Origin: Sesamum alatum
Taxonomy: Eukaryota > Streptophyta > Magnoliopsida > Lamiales > Pedaliaceae
Length of the DNA stretch: 64,000 nt
Direction of reading: 5' to 3'
Assembly: GCA_034509735.1 (NCBI GenBank)
Contig: JACGWO010000005.1
Location: 36,176,479-36,240,478 of the forward strand
Below are positions 37,811 through 51,352 of this stretch, piece after piece. Every line of letters begins with the position of its first letter. The stretch's first letter is position 1. The notes beneath the pieces are model-generated. The model was not told where the DNA came from, made no database searches, and saw only the letters and a list, made by a program, of their open reading frames with translations. The position numbers and the translations under genes are program-made.

Positions 37811-39536
37811 ATTAATTACCAAAAAATAAAAATATTGCTGCTGAATAAAAATGTTTCAAGAATTAAGCTACTTATTTGTCATTCAACTGCAACTGCCACA
37901 AAACTTTAAAGTGTGTAAAGTATTCATATCATGAATTATCTTATAATATAGTATTGAACAAAAGTTATGTGAAGTTATGTTCTGCTTTGCTCACATGAGA
38001 ACTGACGCATTTATCCCATATGAATAGAAGAATTACTTCATAGCTACAAAATTACCTACTTTCTTCTAGTCAATGTGTTATTTTCTTAATCATTTTGTGA
38101 AAAGATTCAGGTAGTCTTTTTTAGCTTGTTTAATTAATTAAAATACAACTACGTTTTACGAATAATTAAAATTGGCGTATTCAAGAGTATATAATTGGTA
38201 TTATTTTACAATATAAGTACACGTCAAATCCAACTGTTAGATAAGGTCACAGATACACCATATATAATACATGCCTTTAGGGTTTAGACAAATCCGGTTA
38301 ACAAATATCGAGATATCATATTTTGAAAATTTGGATAGTTTTGCTGATAAAATTTTCGACGAGATTTTCATCAATTTTGAAGTTATTTTGAAATCCATTG
38401 ATAATACCATTAAAAAAATTTGAACATTCTGGGAATATTCCTCTAAAATTAGGGTTTCAAATGGTTTTTTTAGCTATTTTGTCGACGGTTTTTTGAATTT
38501 TGATTCCCACAATTTTTTTTTTGGTTTTCATGCCGAATTCAATTTCTTATCAACAACCTTATCGACAAATTTTTAATTTTTTTAATTTTTTTTCAATTAT
38601 TACCCATTTGATTATTTCCAACTGAAATACCAATAGATTTTGCAACAAAAAGATATACAACTTTTCGACAGCCTTCTTTCGTCGAAAAATCCATAACAAA
38701 ACATTAGAAACCAACACCCGCAAATAAAATTTCGGCAATCAATTGAAAATTTCAATTGATTTTACGACGAATTTCCGACGGTGTTACACATCAGGCCTAA
38801 CCGTCGGATAAACAAATTAAGTCATCAAAAACGTCGTCTGAATTTTCCTATAGATGTTTTCCGTTGGAGAAACCGTTTTAAATATGAGTACTTAATTCCT
38901 ATAAATACAATATATAACCGAATTCATTTTCTTAAAACAGATTTGACTGTATCCTTTAATACATATTACATATATAAAATGTCACTACAAATTTTCTTTC
39001 TTGGATAAAATAGATTACACGTGCCTTATATGCGTGGCTTATTTTATATATATATATATATATACATGTAAAAACTCATTAAGACTAATTTACAAAAAAA
39101 AATCAGCTCCATTGTACACTTAGTGAAATGGTCGTCCTCAATGTAAATAATACATGTAATAAAATTTACAATAAAAATCCAATCTACTATACAACTCATG
39201 CACTGAGTGAAAATGATGTATAAATTGAATATACAATCTATTATACAATTGGTGTAATTATTGAAAACACTTCACCTTAAATGTAATAAATTTATAAATA
39301 AAAATCCAATCCAATATACAACTACGGCATTTATTGAAAATAATGTATACGACACATGTACGAAGATGCTGGAGGGCTTCATACATGCTTTTATAACTGA
39401 ATGAATTTACATTCTATATACTAGTATGGTGACATTAATTTGTTCCGGGGGAGGGGGTTCACAATATTTCACTATAAAAACAATCACCTCTCACCAAGAT
39501 TTTCACCAACCCAAAATTTGACAAAGCATTGGAATC

Positions 39537-39963
39537 ATGTCGAGAGCATATTTCTTTGTCCTTATGCTGGCTGTGCTTTTCGCGATCCCTGCCTTCGCAA
39601 ATGACAAATTTGGCGTCGGGCAAGAGCTGGTCAAGCGCAAGCCACACCATCCACCTAGACATGCACCAGCACCAACACCAAAGCCTATTTCACCATATTC
39701 ACAAGTACCGAACGATGATGCTGAAAGACGAGGAAATTACTGAGATAGAACTCAAGCACAAGCGACGTCATCCACATAAACATGCACCAGCACCAGCACC
39801 AAAGGCCAAAGCACCACGTTCGATAGTATCGGACGATGTAGAGGAATTTAATCAAAACAAGCGCAAACACAAGCCGTCTCATCCGTCTTCAAGTGCACCA
39901 GCACCTTCACCAAAGCACAAGAAGCAACCCCCTTCAGGATCCAACTTATTTGGATTGTTTTAG
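39537..39963 (+). pseudogene. Array copy 13, frameshifted allele
   Basis: Same 2-nt deletion; the 68-aa frame ends at 39743. Unlike copies 9, 11 and 12, its upstream region has the copy-10-type variants (GTGTAATTATTG, ACTACGGCATT and CACATG instead of the G-box). The unit is therefore a recombinant between the two types. Confidence 0.85.
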
Positions 39964-41692
39964 ATTAATTACCAAAAAATAAAAAATATTGCTGCTGAAT
40001 AAAAATGTTTCAAGAATTAAGCTACTTATTTGTCATTCAACTGCAACTGCCACAAAACTTTAAAGTGTGTAAAGTATTCATATCATGAATTATCTTATAA
40101 TATAGTATTGAACAAAAGTGATGTGAAGTTATGTTCTGCTTTGCTCACATGAGAACTGACGCATTTATCCCATATGAATAGAAGAATTACTTCATAGCTA
40201 CAAAATTACCTACTTTCTTCTAGTCAATGTGTTATTTTCTTAATCATTTTGTGAAAAGATTCAGGTAGTCTTTTTTAGCTTGTTTAATTAATTAAAATAC
40301 AACTAAGTTTTACAAATAATTAAAATTGGCGTATTCAAGAGTATATAATTGGTATTATTTTACAATATAAGTACACGTCAAATCCAACTGTTAGATAAGG
40401 TCACAGATACACCATATATAATACATGCCTTTAGGGTTTAGACAAATCCGGTTAACAAATATCGAGATATCATATTTTGAAAATTTGGATAGTTTTGCTG
40501 ATAAAATTTTCGACGAGATTTTCATCAATTTTGAAGTTATTTTGAAATCCATTGATAATACCATTGAAAAAAATTTGAACATTCTGGGAATATTCCTCTA
40601 AAATTAGGGTTTCAAACGGTTTTTTTAGCTATTTTGTCGACGGATTTTTTTGAATTTTGATTCGCACAATTTTTTTTTTGGTTTTCATGCCGAATTCAAT
40701 TTCTTATCAACAACCTTATCGACAAATTTTTAATTTTTTTAATTTTTTTTCAATTATTACCCATTTGATTATTTCCAACTGAAATACCAATAGATTTTGC
40801 AACAAAAAAATATACAACTTTTCGACAGCCTTCTTTCGTCGAAAAATCCATAACAAAACATTAGAAACCAACACCCGCAAATAAAATTTCGGCAATCAAT
40901 TGAAAATTTCAATTGATTTTACGACGAATTTCCGACGGTGTTACACATCAGGCCTAACCGTCGGATAAACAAATTAAGTCATCAAAAACTTCGTCTGAAT
41001 TTTCCTACAGATGTTTTCCGTTGGAGAAACCGTTTTAAATATGAGTACTTAATTCCTATGAATACAATATATAACCGAATTCATTTTCTTAAAACAGATT
41101 TGACTGTATCCTTTAATACATATTACATATATAAAATGTCACTACAAATTTTCTTTCTTGGATAAAATAGATTACACGTGCCTTATATGCGTGGCTTATT
41201 TTATATATATATATATATACATGTATTAAACTCATTAAGACTAATTTACAATAAAAAATCAGATCCATTGTACACTTAGTGAATTGGTCGTCCTCAATGT
41301 AAGTAATACATGTAATAAAATTTACAATAAAAATCCAATCTACTATACAACTCATGCACTGAGTGAAAATGATGTATAAATTGAATATACAATCTATTAT
41401 ACAATTGGTGCAATTATTGAAAACACTTCACCTTAAATGTAATAAATTTATAAATAAAAATCCAATCCAATATACAACTAGGGCATTTATTGAAAATAAT
41501 GTATACGACACATGTACGAAGATGCTGGAGGGCTTCATACATGCTTTTATAACTGAATGAATTTACATTCTATATACAAGTATGGTGACATTAATTTGTT
41601 CCGGGGGAGGGGGTTCACAATATTTCACTATAAAAACAATCACCTCTCACCAAGATTTTCACCAACCCAAAATTTGACAAAGCATTGGAATC

Positions 41693-42121
41693 ATGTCGAG
41701 AGCATATTTCTTTGTCCTTTTGCTGGCTGTGCTTTTCGCGATCCCTGCCTTCGCAAATGACAAATATGGCGTCGGGCAAGAGCTGGTCAAGCGCAAGCCA
41801 CACCATCCACCTAGACATGCACCAGCACCTACACCAAAGCCTATTTCACCACATTCACAAGTACCGAACGATGATGCTGAATTAGACGAGGAAATTACTG
41901 AGATAGAAATCAAGCACAAGCGACGTCATCCACATAAACATGCACCAGCACCAGCACCAAAGGCCAAAGCACCACATTCGATAGTATCGGACGATGTAGA
42001 GGAATTTAATCAAAACAAGCGCAAACACAAGCCGTCTCATCCGCCTTCAAGTGCACCAGCACTTTCACCAAAGCACAAGAAGCAACCCCCTTCAGGATCC
42101 AACTTATTTGGATTGTTTTAG
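41693..42121 (+). CDS. Secreted three-module His/Pro-rich protein, array copy 14
   Basis: 142 aa and intact: F25Y, L73I, R95H and P124L, the last altering the third glycomodule to APALSP. The G-box is CACATG; the TATA box is intact. Confidence 0.86.
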   Translation: MSRAYFFVLLLAVLFAIPAFANDKYGVGQELVKRKPHHPPRHAPAPTPKPISPHSQVPNDDAELDEEITEIEIKHKRRHPHKHAPAPAPKAKAPHSIVSDDVEEFNQNKRKHKPSHPPSSAPALSPKHKKQPPSGSNLFGLF

Positions 42122-43844
42122 ATTAATTACCAAAAAATAAAAAATATTGCTGCTGAATAAAAATGTTTCAAGAATTAAGCTACTTATTTTTCATTCAACT
42201 GCAACTACCACAAAACTTTAAAGTGTGGAAAGTATTCATATCATGAATTATCTTATAATATAGAATTGAACAAAAGTTATGTGAAGTTATGTTCTGCTTT
42301 GCTCACATGAGAACTAATGCATTTATCCCATATGAATAGAAGAATTACTTCATAGCTACAAAATTACCTACTTTCTTCTAGTCAATGTGTTATTTTCTTA
42401 ATCATTTTGTGAAAAGATTCAGGTAGTCTTTTTTAGCTTGTTTAATTAATTAAAATACAACTAAGTTTTTCAAATAATTAAAATTGGCGTATTCAAGAGT
42501 ATATAATTGGTATTATTTTACAATATAAGTACACGTCAAATCCAACTGTTAGATAAGGTCACACATACACCATATATAATAGATGCCTTTAGGGTTTAGA
42601 CAAATCCAGTTAACAAATATCGAGATATCATATTTTGAAAATTTGGATAGTTTTGCTGATAAAATTTTCGACGAGATTTTCATCAATTTTGAAGTTATTT
42701 TGAAATCCATTGATAATACCATTGGAAAAATTCGAACATTTTGGGAATATTCCTCCAAAATTAGGGTTTGAAACGGTTTTTTTAGCTATTTTGTCGACGG
42801 ATTTTTTGAATTTCGATTCGCACAATTTTTTTTTGGTTTTCATGCCGAATTCAATTTCTTATCAACAACCTTATCGACAAATTTTTAATTTTTTTAATTT
42901 TTTTTCAATTATTACCCATTTGATTATTTCCAACTGAAATACCAATAGATTTTGCAACAAAAAAATATACAACTTTTCGACAGCTTTCTTTCGTCGAAAA
43001 ATCCATAACAAAACATTAGAAACCAACACCCGCAAATAAAATTTTGGCAATCAATTGAAAATTTCAATTGATTTTACGATGAATTTCTAACGGTGTTACA
43101 CATCAGGCCTAACCGTCGGATAAACAAATTAAGTCATCAAAAACTTCGTCTGAATTTTCCTATGGCTGTTTTCCGTTGGAGAAACCGTTTTAAATATGTG
43201 TAATTAATTCCTATGAATACAATATATAAACCGAATTCATTTTCTTAAAACAGATTTGACTGTATCCTTTAATACATATAACATATATAAAATGTCACTA
43301 CAAATTTTCTTTCTTGGATAAAATAGATTACACGTTCCTTATATGCGTGGCTTATTTTATATATATATATATATGTATTAAACTCATTAAGACTAATTTA
43401 CAATAAAAAATCAGATCCATTGTACACTTAGTGAATTGGTCGTCCTCAATGTAAATAATACATGTAATAAAATTTACAATAAAAATCCAATCTACTATAC
43501 AACTCATGCATTGAGTGAAAATGATGTATAAATTGAATATACAATCTATTATACAATTGGTGCAATTATTGAAAACACTTCACCTTAAATGTAATAAATT
43601 TATAAATAAAAATCCAATCCAATATACAACTAGGGCATTTATTGAAAATAATGTATACGACACGTGTATGAAAATGCTGGAGGGCTTCATACATGCTTTT
43701 ATAACTGAATGAATTTACATTCTATATACTAGTATGGTGACATTAATTTGTTCCGGGGGAGGGGGTTCACAATATTTCACTATAAAAACAATAACCTCTC
43801 ACAAAGATTTTCACCAACCCAAAATTTGACAAAGCATTGCAATC

Positions 43845-44273
43845 ATGTCGAGAGCATATTTCTTTGTCCTTTTCCTGGTTGTGATTTTCGCAATCCCTGC
43901 CTTCGCAAATGACAAATTTGGCGTCGGGCAAGAGCTGGTCAAGCGCAAGCCACACCATCCACCTAGACATGCACCAACACCAACACCAAAGCCTATTTCA
44001 CCACATTCACAAGTACCGAACAATGATGCTGAATTAGCCGAGGAAATTACTAAGATAGAACTCAAGCACAAGCGTCGTCATCCACATAAACATGCACCAG
44101 CACCAGCACCAAAGGTCAAAGCACCACGTTCGATAGTATCGGACGATGTAGAGGAATTTAATCAAAACAAGCACAAACACAAGCAGTCTCATCCGCCTTC
44201 AAGTGCACCAGCACCTTCACCAAAGCACAAGAAGCAACCCCCTTCAGGATCCAACTTATTTGGATTGTTTTAG
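43845..44273 (+). CDS. Secreted three-module His/Pro-rich protein, array copy 15
   Basis: 142 aa and intact but more diverged: L10F, A12V and L14I in the signal core, A45T, D60N, D65A, E70K, A91V, R110H and P114Q. Three of these changes reduce the acidic tail of module 1, and R110H removes the KR pair before module 3. G-box present. Confidence 0.85.
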   Translation: MSRAYFFVLFLVVIFAIPAFANDKFGVGQELVKRKPHHPPRHAPTPTPKPISPHSQVPNNDAELAEEITKIELKHKRRHPHKHAPAPAPKVKAPRSIVSDDVEEFNQNKHKHKQSHPPSSAPAPSPKHKKQPPSGSNLFGLF

Positions 44274-46016
44274 ATTAATTACCAAAAAGTAAAAAATATT
44301 ACTGCTGAATAAAAAAGTTTCAAGAATTAAGCTACTTATTTGTCATTCAACTGCAACTGCCACAAAACTTTAAAGTGTGTAAAGTATTCATATCATGAAT
44401 TATCTTATAATATAGTATTGAACAAAAGTTATGTGAAGTTATGTTCTGCTTTGCTCACATGAGAACTAATGCATTTATCGCATATGAATAGAAAAATTAC
44501 TTCATAGCTACAAAATTACCTACTTTCTTCTAGTCAATGTTTTATTTTCTTAATCATTTTGTGAAAAGATATAGGTAATCTTTTTTTTCTTGTTCAATTA
44601 ATTAAAATAGAACTAAGTTTTTCAAATAATTAAAATTGGCGTATTCAAGAGTATATAATTGGTATTATTTTACAATATAAGTACACGTCAAATCCAACTG
44701 TTAGATAAGGTCACACAGACACCATATATATTACATGCCTTTAGGGTTTAAACAAATCCGGTTAACAAATATCGAGATATCATATTATGAAAATTTGGAT
44801 AGTTTTGCTGATAAAATTTTCGAAGAGATTTTCATCAATTTTGAAGTTATTTTGAAATCCATTGATAATACCATTGGAAAATTTTGAACATTTTTGGAAT
44901 ATTCCTCCAAAATTAGGATTTCAAACGGCTTTTTCAATTCTTACCCAAACGGTTTTTTTAGCTATTTTGTCGACGGATTTTTTGAATTTTGATTCGCACA
45001 ATTTTTCTTTTGTTTTTCATGCCGAATTCAATTTCTTATCAACAACCTTATCGACAAATTTTTAATTTTTTTAATTTTTTTTCAATTATTACCCATTTGA
45101 TTATTTCCAACTGAAATACCAATAGATTTGGCAACAAAAAAGTATACAACTTTTCGACAGCCTTCTTTCGTCGAAAAATCCATAACAAAACATTAGAAAC
45201 CAACACCCGCAAATAAAATTTCGGCAATCAATTGAAAATTCCAATTGATTTTACGACGAATTTCCGACGGTGTTACACATCAGTCCTAACCGTCGGATAA
45301 ACAAATTAAGTCATCAAAAACTTCGTCTGAATTTTCCTATAGATGTTTTCCGTTGGAGAAACCGTTTTAAATATGAGTACTTAATTCCTATGAATACAAT
45401 ATATAACCGAATTCATTTTCTTAAAACAGATTTGACTGTATCCTTTAATACATATTACATATATAAAATGTCACTACAAATTTTCTTTCTTGGATAAAAT
45501 AGATTACACGTGCCTTATATGCGTGGCTTATTTTATATATATATATACATGTAAAAACTCATTAAGATTAATTTACAATAAAAAATCAGATCCATTGTAC
45601 ACTTCGTGAATTGGTCGTCCTCAATGTAAATAATACATGTAATAAAATTTACAATAAAAATCCAATCTACTATACAACTCATGCATTGATTGAAAATGAT
45701 GTATAGATTGAATATACAATCTATTATACAATTGGTGCAATTATTAAAAATATTTCACCTTAAATGTAATAAATTTATAAATAAAAATCCAATCCAATAT
45801 ACAACTAGGCATTTATTGAAAATAATGTATACAACACGTGTACGAAGATGCTGGAGGGCTTCATACATGCTTTATAACTGAATGAATTTACATTCTACAT
45901 ACTAGTATGGTGACATTAATGTGTTCCGGGGGAGGGGGCTCACAATATTTCACTATAAAAACAATCAGCTCTCACCAAGATTTTCACCACCCAAAATTTG
46001 ACTAAGCATCGCAATC

Positions 46017-46445
46017 ATGTCGAGAGCATATTTCTTTGTCCTTTTGCTGGCTGTGCTTTTCGCAATCCCTGCCTTCGCAAATGACAAATTTGGCGTCGGG
46101 CAAGAGCTGGTCAAGCGCAAGCCACACCATCCACCTAGACATGCACCAGCACCAACACCAAAGCCTATTTCACCACATTCACAAGTACTGAACGATGATG
46201 CTGAATTAGACGAGGAAATTACTGAGATAGAACTCAAGCACAAGCGACGTCATCCACATAAACATGGACCAGCACCAGCACCAAAGGCCAAAGCACCACG
46301 TTCGATAGTATCGGACGATATAGAGGAATTTAATCAAATTAAGCGCAAACACAAGCCGTCTTATCCGCCTTCAAGTGCACCAACACCTTCACCAAAGCAC
46401 AAGAAGCAACCCCCTTATGGATCCAACTTATTTGGATTGTTTTAG
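46017..46445 (+). CDS. Secreted three-module His/Pro-rich protein, array copy 16
   Basis: 142 aa and intact with P58L, A84G, V102I, N108I, H116Y, A123T and S134Y. The G-box is intact. Confidence 0.85.
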   Translation: MSRAYFFVLLLAVLFAIPAFANDKFGVGQELVKRKPHHPPRHAPAPTPKPISPHSQVLNDDAELDEEITEIELKHKRRHPHKHGPAPAPKAKAPRSIVSDDIEEFNQIKRKHKPSYPPSSAPTPSPKHKKQPPYGSNLFGLF

Positions 46446-47346
46446 ATTAATTACCAAAAAATAGAAAATATTGCTGCTGAATAAAAATGTTTCAAGAATT
46501 AAGCTACTTATTTGTCATTCAACTGCAACTGCCACAAAACTTTAAATTGTGTAAAGTATTCATATCATGAATTATATAATAATATAGTATTGAACAAAAG
46601 TTATGTGAAGTTATGATCTGCTTTGCTCACATGAGAACTAATGCATTTATCGCATATGAATAGGAAAATTACTTCATAGCTACAAAATTACATACTTTCT
46701 TCTGGTCAATGTTTTATTTTCTTAATCATTTTGTGAAAAGATTCAGGTAGTCTTTTTTAGCTTGTTCAATTAATTAAAATATACAACGAAGTTTTTCAAA
46801 TAATTAAAATTGGCGTATTCAAGAGTATATAATTGGTATTATTTTAAAATATAAGTACACGTCAAATCCAACTGTTAGATAAGGTCACATAGACACCATA
46901 TATATTACATGCCTTTAGGGTTTAGACAAATACGGTTAACAAAAATCGAGATATCATATTTTGAAAATTTGGATAGTTTTGCTTATAAAATTTTCGACGA
47001 GATTTTCATCAATTTTGAAGTTATTTTGAAATCCATTGATAATACCATTGGAAAATTTTGAACATTTTTGGAATATTCCTCCAAAATTAGGGTTTCAAAC
47101 GGCTTTTTTTAGCTATTTTGTCGACGAATTTTTTGAATTTCGATTCGCACAATTTTTTTTGGTTCTCGTGCCGAATTCAATTTCTTATCAACAACCTTCT
47201 CGATAAATTTTTAATTTTTTTAATTTTTTTTTCAATCATTACCCTTTTCATTATTTCCAACTGAAATACCAACAAATTTTGCAACAAAAAAATATACAAC
47301 ATTTCGACAGCCTTCTTTCATTGAAAAATCCATTGATAATACCATT
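46446..47346 (+). repeat. Truncated spacer fused to a gene fragment
   Basis: A normal unit spacer runs to the phrase TTGAAAAATCC at about 47331. It is followed by ATTGATAATACCATTG, a copy of sequence found about 300 bp earlier (about 47035), and then directly by the middle of the gene. Some 0.85 kb of distal spacer and promoter plus the first 62 codons of the next copy are missing. Confidence 0.75.
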
Positions 47347-47589
47347 GAATTAGACGAGGAAATTACTGAGATAGAACTCAAGCACAAGCGACGTCATCCA
47401 CATAAACATGGACCAGCACCAGCACCAAAGGCCAAAGCACCACGTTCGATAGTATCGGACGATGTAGAGGAATTTAATCAAAACAAGCACAAACACAAGC
47501 AGTCTCATCCGCCTTCAAGTGCACCAGCACCTTCACCAAAGCACAAGAAGCAACCCCCTTCAGGATCCAACTTATTTGGATTGTTTTAG
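47347..47589 (+). pseudogene. Array copy 17, 3' fragment
   Basis: It begins at codon 63 (GAA of AELDEE) and runs in frame to the normal stop, 80 codons matching modules 2 and 3. It has no promoter, start codon or signal peptide. The module 3 sequence (NKHKHKQSHPP) is shared with copy 15, and HGPAP in module 2 is shared with copy 16, so the fragment is mosaic. Confidence 0.85.
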
Positions 47590-49313
47590 ATTAATTACCA
47601 AAAACTAAAAAATATTGCTGCTGAATAAAAATGTTTCAAGAATTAAGCTACTTATTTGTCATTCAACTGCAACTGCCACAAAACTTTAAAGTGTGTAAAG
47701 TATTCATATCATGAATTATCTTATAATATAGTATTGAACAAAAGTTATGTGAAGTTATGTTCTGCTTTGCTCACATGAGAACTAATGCATTTATCGCATA
47801 TGAATAGAAAAATTACTTCATAGCTACAAAATTACCTACTTTCTTCTAGTCAATGTTTTATTTTCTTAATCATTTTGTGAAAAGATATAGGTAATCTTTT
47901 TTTTTCTTGTTCAATTAATTAAAATAGAACTAAGTTTTTCAAATAATTCAAATTGGCGTATTCAAGAGTATATAATTGGTATTATTTTACAATATAAGTA
48001 CACGTCAAATCCAAGTGTTAGATAAGGTCACACAGACACCATATATATTACATGCCTTTAGGGTTTAGACCAATCCGGTTAACAAATATCGAGATACCGT
48101 ATTTTGAAAATTTGGATAGTTTTGCTGATAAAATTTTCGACGAGATTTTCATCAATTTTGAAGTTATTTTGAAATCCATTGATAATACCCTTGGAAAAAT
48201 TTGAACATTTTTGGAATATTCCTCCAAAATTAGGGTTTCAAACGGCTTTTTTTCAGCTATTTTGTCGACGGATTTTTTGAATTTTGATTCGCACGTTTTT
48301 TTTTTTTGGTTCTCATGCCGAATTCAATTTCTTATCAACAACCTTATCGACCAATTTTTAATTTTTTTTTCAATTATTACCCTTTTGATTATTTCCAACT
48401 GAAATACCAACAGATTTTGCAATTAAAAAATATACAACTTTTCGAAAGCCTTCTTTCGTCGAAAAATCCATAATAAATCCCTAAAAACCAACACCCGCAA
48501 ATAAAATGTCTGCAATCAATTGAAAATTCCAATTGATTTTACGATGAATTTTCGACGGTGTTACCCATCAGGCCTAACCGTCGGATAAACAGATTAAGTC
48601 ACAAAAATCTCGTCTGAATTTTCCTATGCATGTTTTCCGTTGGAGAAACCGATTTAAATATGAGTACTCAATTCCTATGAATACAATAAATAACCGAATT
48701 CATTTTCTTAAAACAGATTTGATTGTATCCTTTAATACATATCATATATATAAAATGTCACTACAAATTTTCTTTCTTGGATAAAATAGATTACACGTTC
48801 CTTATATGCGTGGCTTATTTTATATATATATATATATATATATGTATTAAACTCATTAAGACTAATTTACAATAAAAAATCAGATCCATTGTACACTTAG
48901 TGAATTGGTCATCCTCAATGTAAATAATACATGTAATAAAATTTACAACAAAAATCCAATCTACTATAAAACTCATGCATTGATTGAAAATGATGTATAG
49001 ATTGAATATACAATCTATTATACAATTGATGCAATTATTAAAAACACTTCACCATAAATGTAATAAATTTATAAATAAAAATCCAATCCAATATACAAAT
49101 AGGGCATTTATTGAAAATAATGTATACGACACGTGTACGAAGATGCTGGAGGGCTTCATACATGCTTTTATAACTGAATGAATTTATATTCTATATACTA
49201 GTATGGTGACATTAATTTGTTCCGGGAGAGGGGGTTCACAATATTTCACTATAAAAACAATCACCTCTCACCAAGATTTTCACCAACCCAAAATTTGACC
49301 AAGCATCGCAATC

Positions 49314-49742
49314 ATGTCGAGAACATATTTTTTAGTCCTTTTGCCGGTTGTGCTTTTTGCAATCCCTGCCTTCGCAATTGACAAATCTGGCGTCGGGCAA
49401 GAGCTGGTCAAGCACAAGCCACACCATCCACCTAGACATGCACCAGCACCAACACCAAACACTATTTCACCACATTCACAAGTACCGAACGATGATGCTG
49501 AATTAGACGAGGAAATTACTGAGATAGAACTCAAGCACAAGCGACATCATCCACATAAACATGCACCAGCACCAGCACCAAAGGCCAAAGCACCACGTTC
49601 GATAGTATCGGACGATGTAGAGGAATTTAATCAAAACAAGCGCAAACACAAGCCGTCTCATCCGCCTTCAAGTGCACCAGCACCTTCACCAAAGCACAAG
49701 AAGCAACCCCCTTCAGGATCCAACTTATTTGGATTGTTTTAG
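49314..49742 (+). CDS. Secreted three-module His/Pro-rich protein, array copy 18
   Basis: 142 aa and open, with A4T, F7L, L11P and A12V in the signal region, N22I and F25S just after cleavage, R34H, K49N, P50T and R78H. A proline inside the hydrophobic core (LLPVVLF) may weaken the signal peptide. G-box and TATA intact. Confidence 0.82.
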   Translation: MSRTYFLVLLPVVLFAIPAFAIDKSGVGQELVKHKPHHPPRHAPAPTPNTISPHSQVPNDDAELDEEITEIELKHKRHHPHKHAPAPAPKAKAPRSIVSDDVEEFNQNKRKHKPSHPPSSAPAPSPKHKKQPPSGSNLFGLF

Positions 49743-51352
49743 ATTAATTACCAAAACATAGAAAATATTGCTGCTGAATAAAAATGTTTCAAGAATTAAG
49801 CTACTTATTTGTCATTCAACTGCAACTGCCACAAAATTTTAAAGTGTGTAAAGTATTCATATCATGAATTATCTTATAATATAGTATTGAACAAAAGTTA
49901 TGTGAAGTTATGTTCTGCTTTGCTCACATAAGAAATAATGCATTTGTCGCATATGAATAGAAGAATTACTTCATAGCTACAAAATTACATACTTTCTTCT
50001 AGTCAATGTTTTATTTTCTTAATCATTTTGTGAAAAGATTCAGGTAGTCTTTCTTAGCTTAATTAAAATAGAATTAAGTTTTTCAAATAATTAAAATTGG
50101 TGTATTCAAGAGTATATAATTGGTATTATCTTACAATATAAGTACACGTCAAATCCAACTGTTAGATAAGGTCACACAGACACCATCTATTATACAAGCT
50201 TTTAGGGTTTAGACAAATCCGGTTAACAAATATCGAGATATCATGTTTTGGAAACTTGGATACTTTTGCTGATAAAATTTTCAACGAGATTTACATGAAA
50301 TATATGAACTTTTATGGAATATTCCTCCAAAATTAGGGTTTCAAATGTCTTTTATAACTAATTTGTTGACGGATTTTTTGAATTTTATATCACACCATTT
50401 TTTTTTTTGTTCTCATGCCAAATTCAATTTCTTATCAACAACTGTATCGACAGATTTTTAAATTTTTTAATTTTGTTTTCAATTATTACCCTTTTGATTA
50501 TTTCCAACTGAAATACCAACAGATTTTGGAACGAAAAATATACAACTTTTTGATAGCCTTCTTTCATCGTAAAATCCATTCCAAAACCTTAGAAACCAAC
50601 ACCCGCAAATGAAATGTCGCCAATCAATTGGAAATTTCAATTAATGTTATGATGAATTTCCGACGGTGTTACACATCAGGCCTAACCATCGGATAAACAA
50701 ATTAAGTCATCAAAAACTTCGTCTGAATTTTCCTATGGATGTTTTCCGTTGGAGAAACCTTTTTAAATATGCGTACTCAATTCCTATGAATACAATATAA
50801 AATCGAATTCATTTTCTTAAAACAGATTCGATTGTATCCTTTAATACATATTATATATATAAAATGTCACTACAAATTTTATTTCTTAGATAAAATAGAT
50901 TACACGTTCCTTATATGCGTAGCTTATTTTATATATATATATATATCTATATATGTATGTATTAAACTCATTAAGACTAATTTATAATAAAAATCCAATC
51001 TACTATACAACTCATGCAATGATTTAAAATGATGTATAGATTGAATATACAATCTATTATACTATTGGTGCAATTATTAAAAACACTGCACCTTAAATGT
51101 AATAAATTTATAAATAAAAATCCAATCCAATATACAACTTGGGCATTGATTGAAAATAATGTATACGACACGAGTACGAAGACGCTAGAGGGCTTCATAC
51201 ATGCTTTTATAACTGAATGAATTTACATTCTATATACTAGTATGGTGACATTAATTTGTTCCGGGGGAGGGGGTTCACAATATTTCACTTTAAAAACAAA
51301 CACCTCTCTCCAAGATTTTCACCAACCCAAAATTTAACCAAACATCGCGATC
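49743..51352 (+). repeat. Shortened spacer before copy 19
   Basis: Two deletions relative to the standard spacer: about 70 bp near 50294 and about 100 bp near 50985. The second removes the CAGATCCATTGTACACTTAG phrase seen in most other units. The downstream G-box is CACGAG and the TATA box is TTTAAAAA (51289-51296). Confidence 0.6.
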
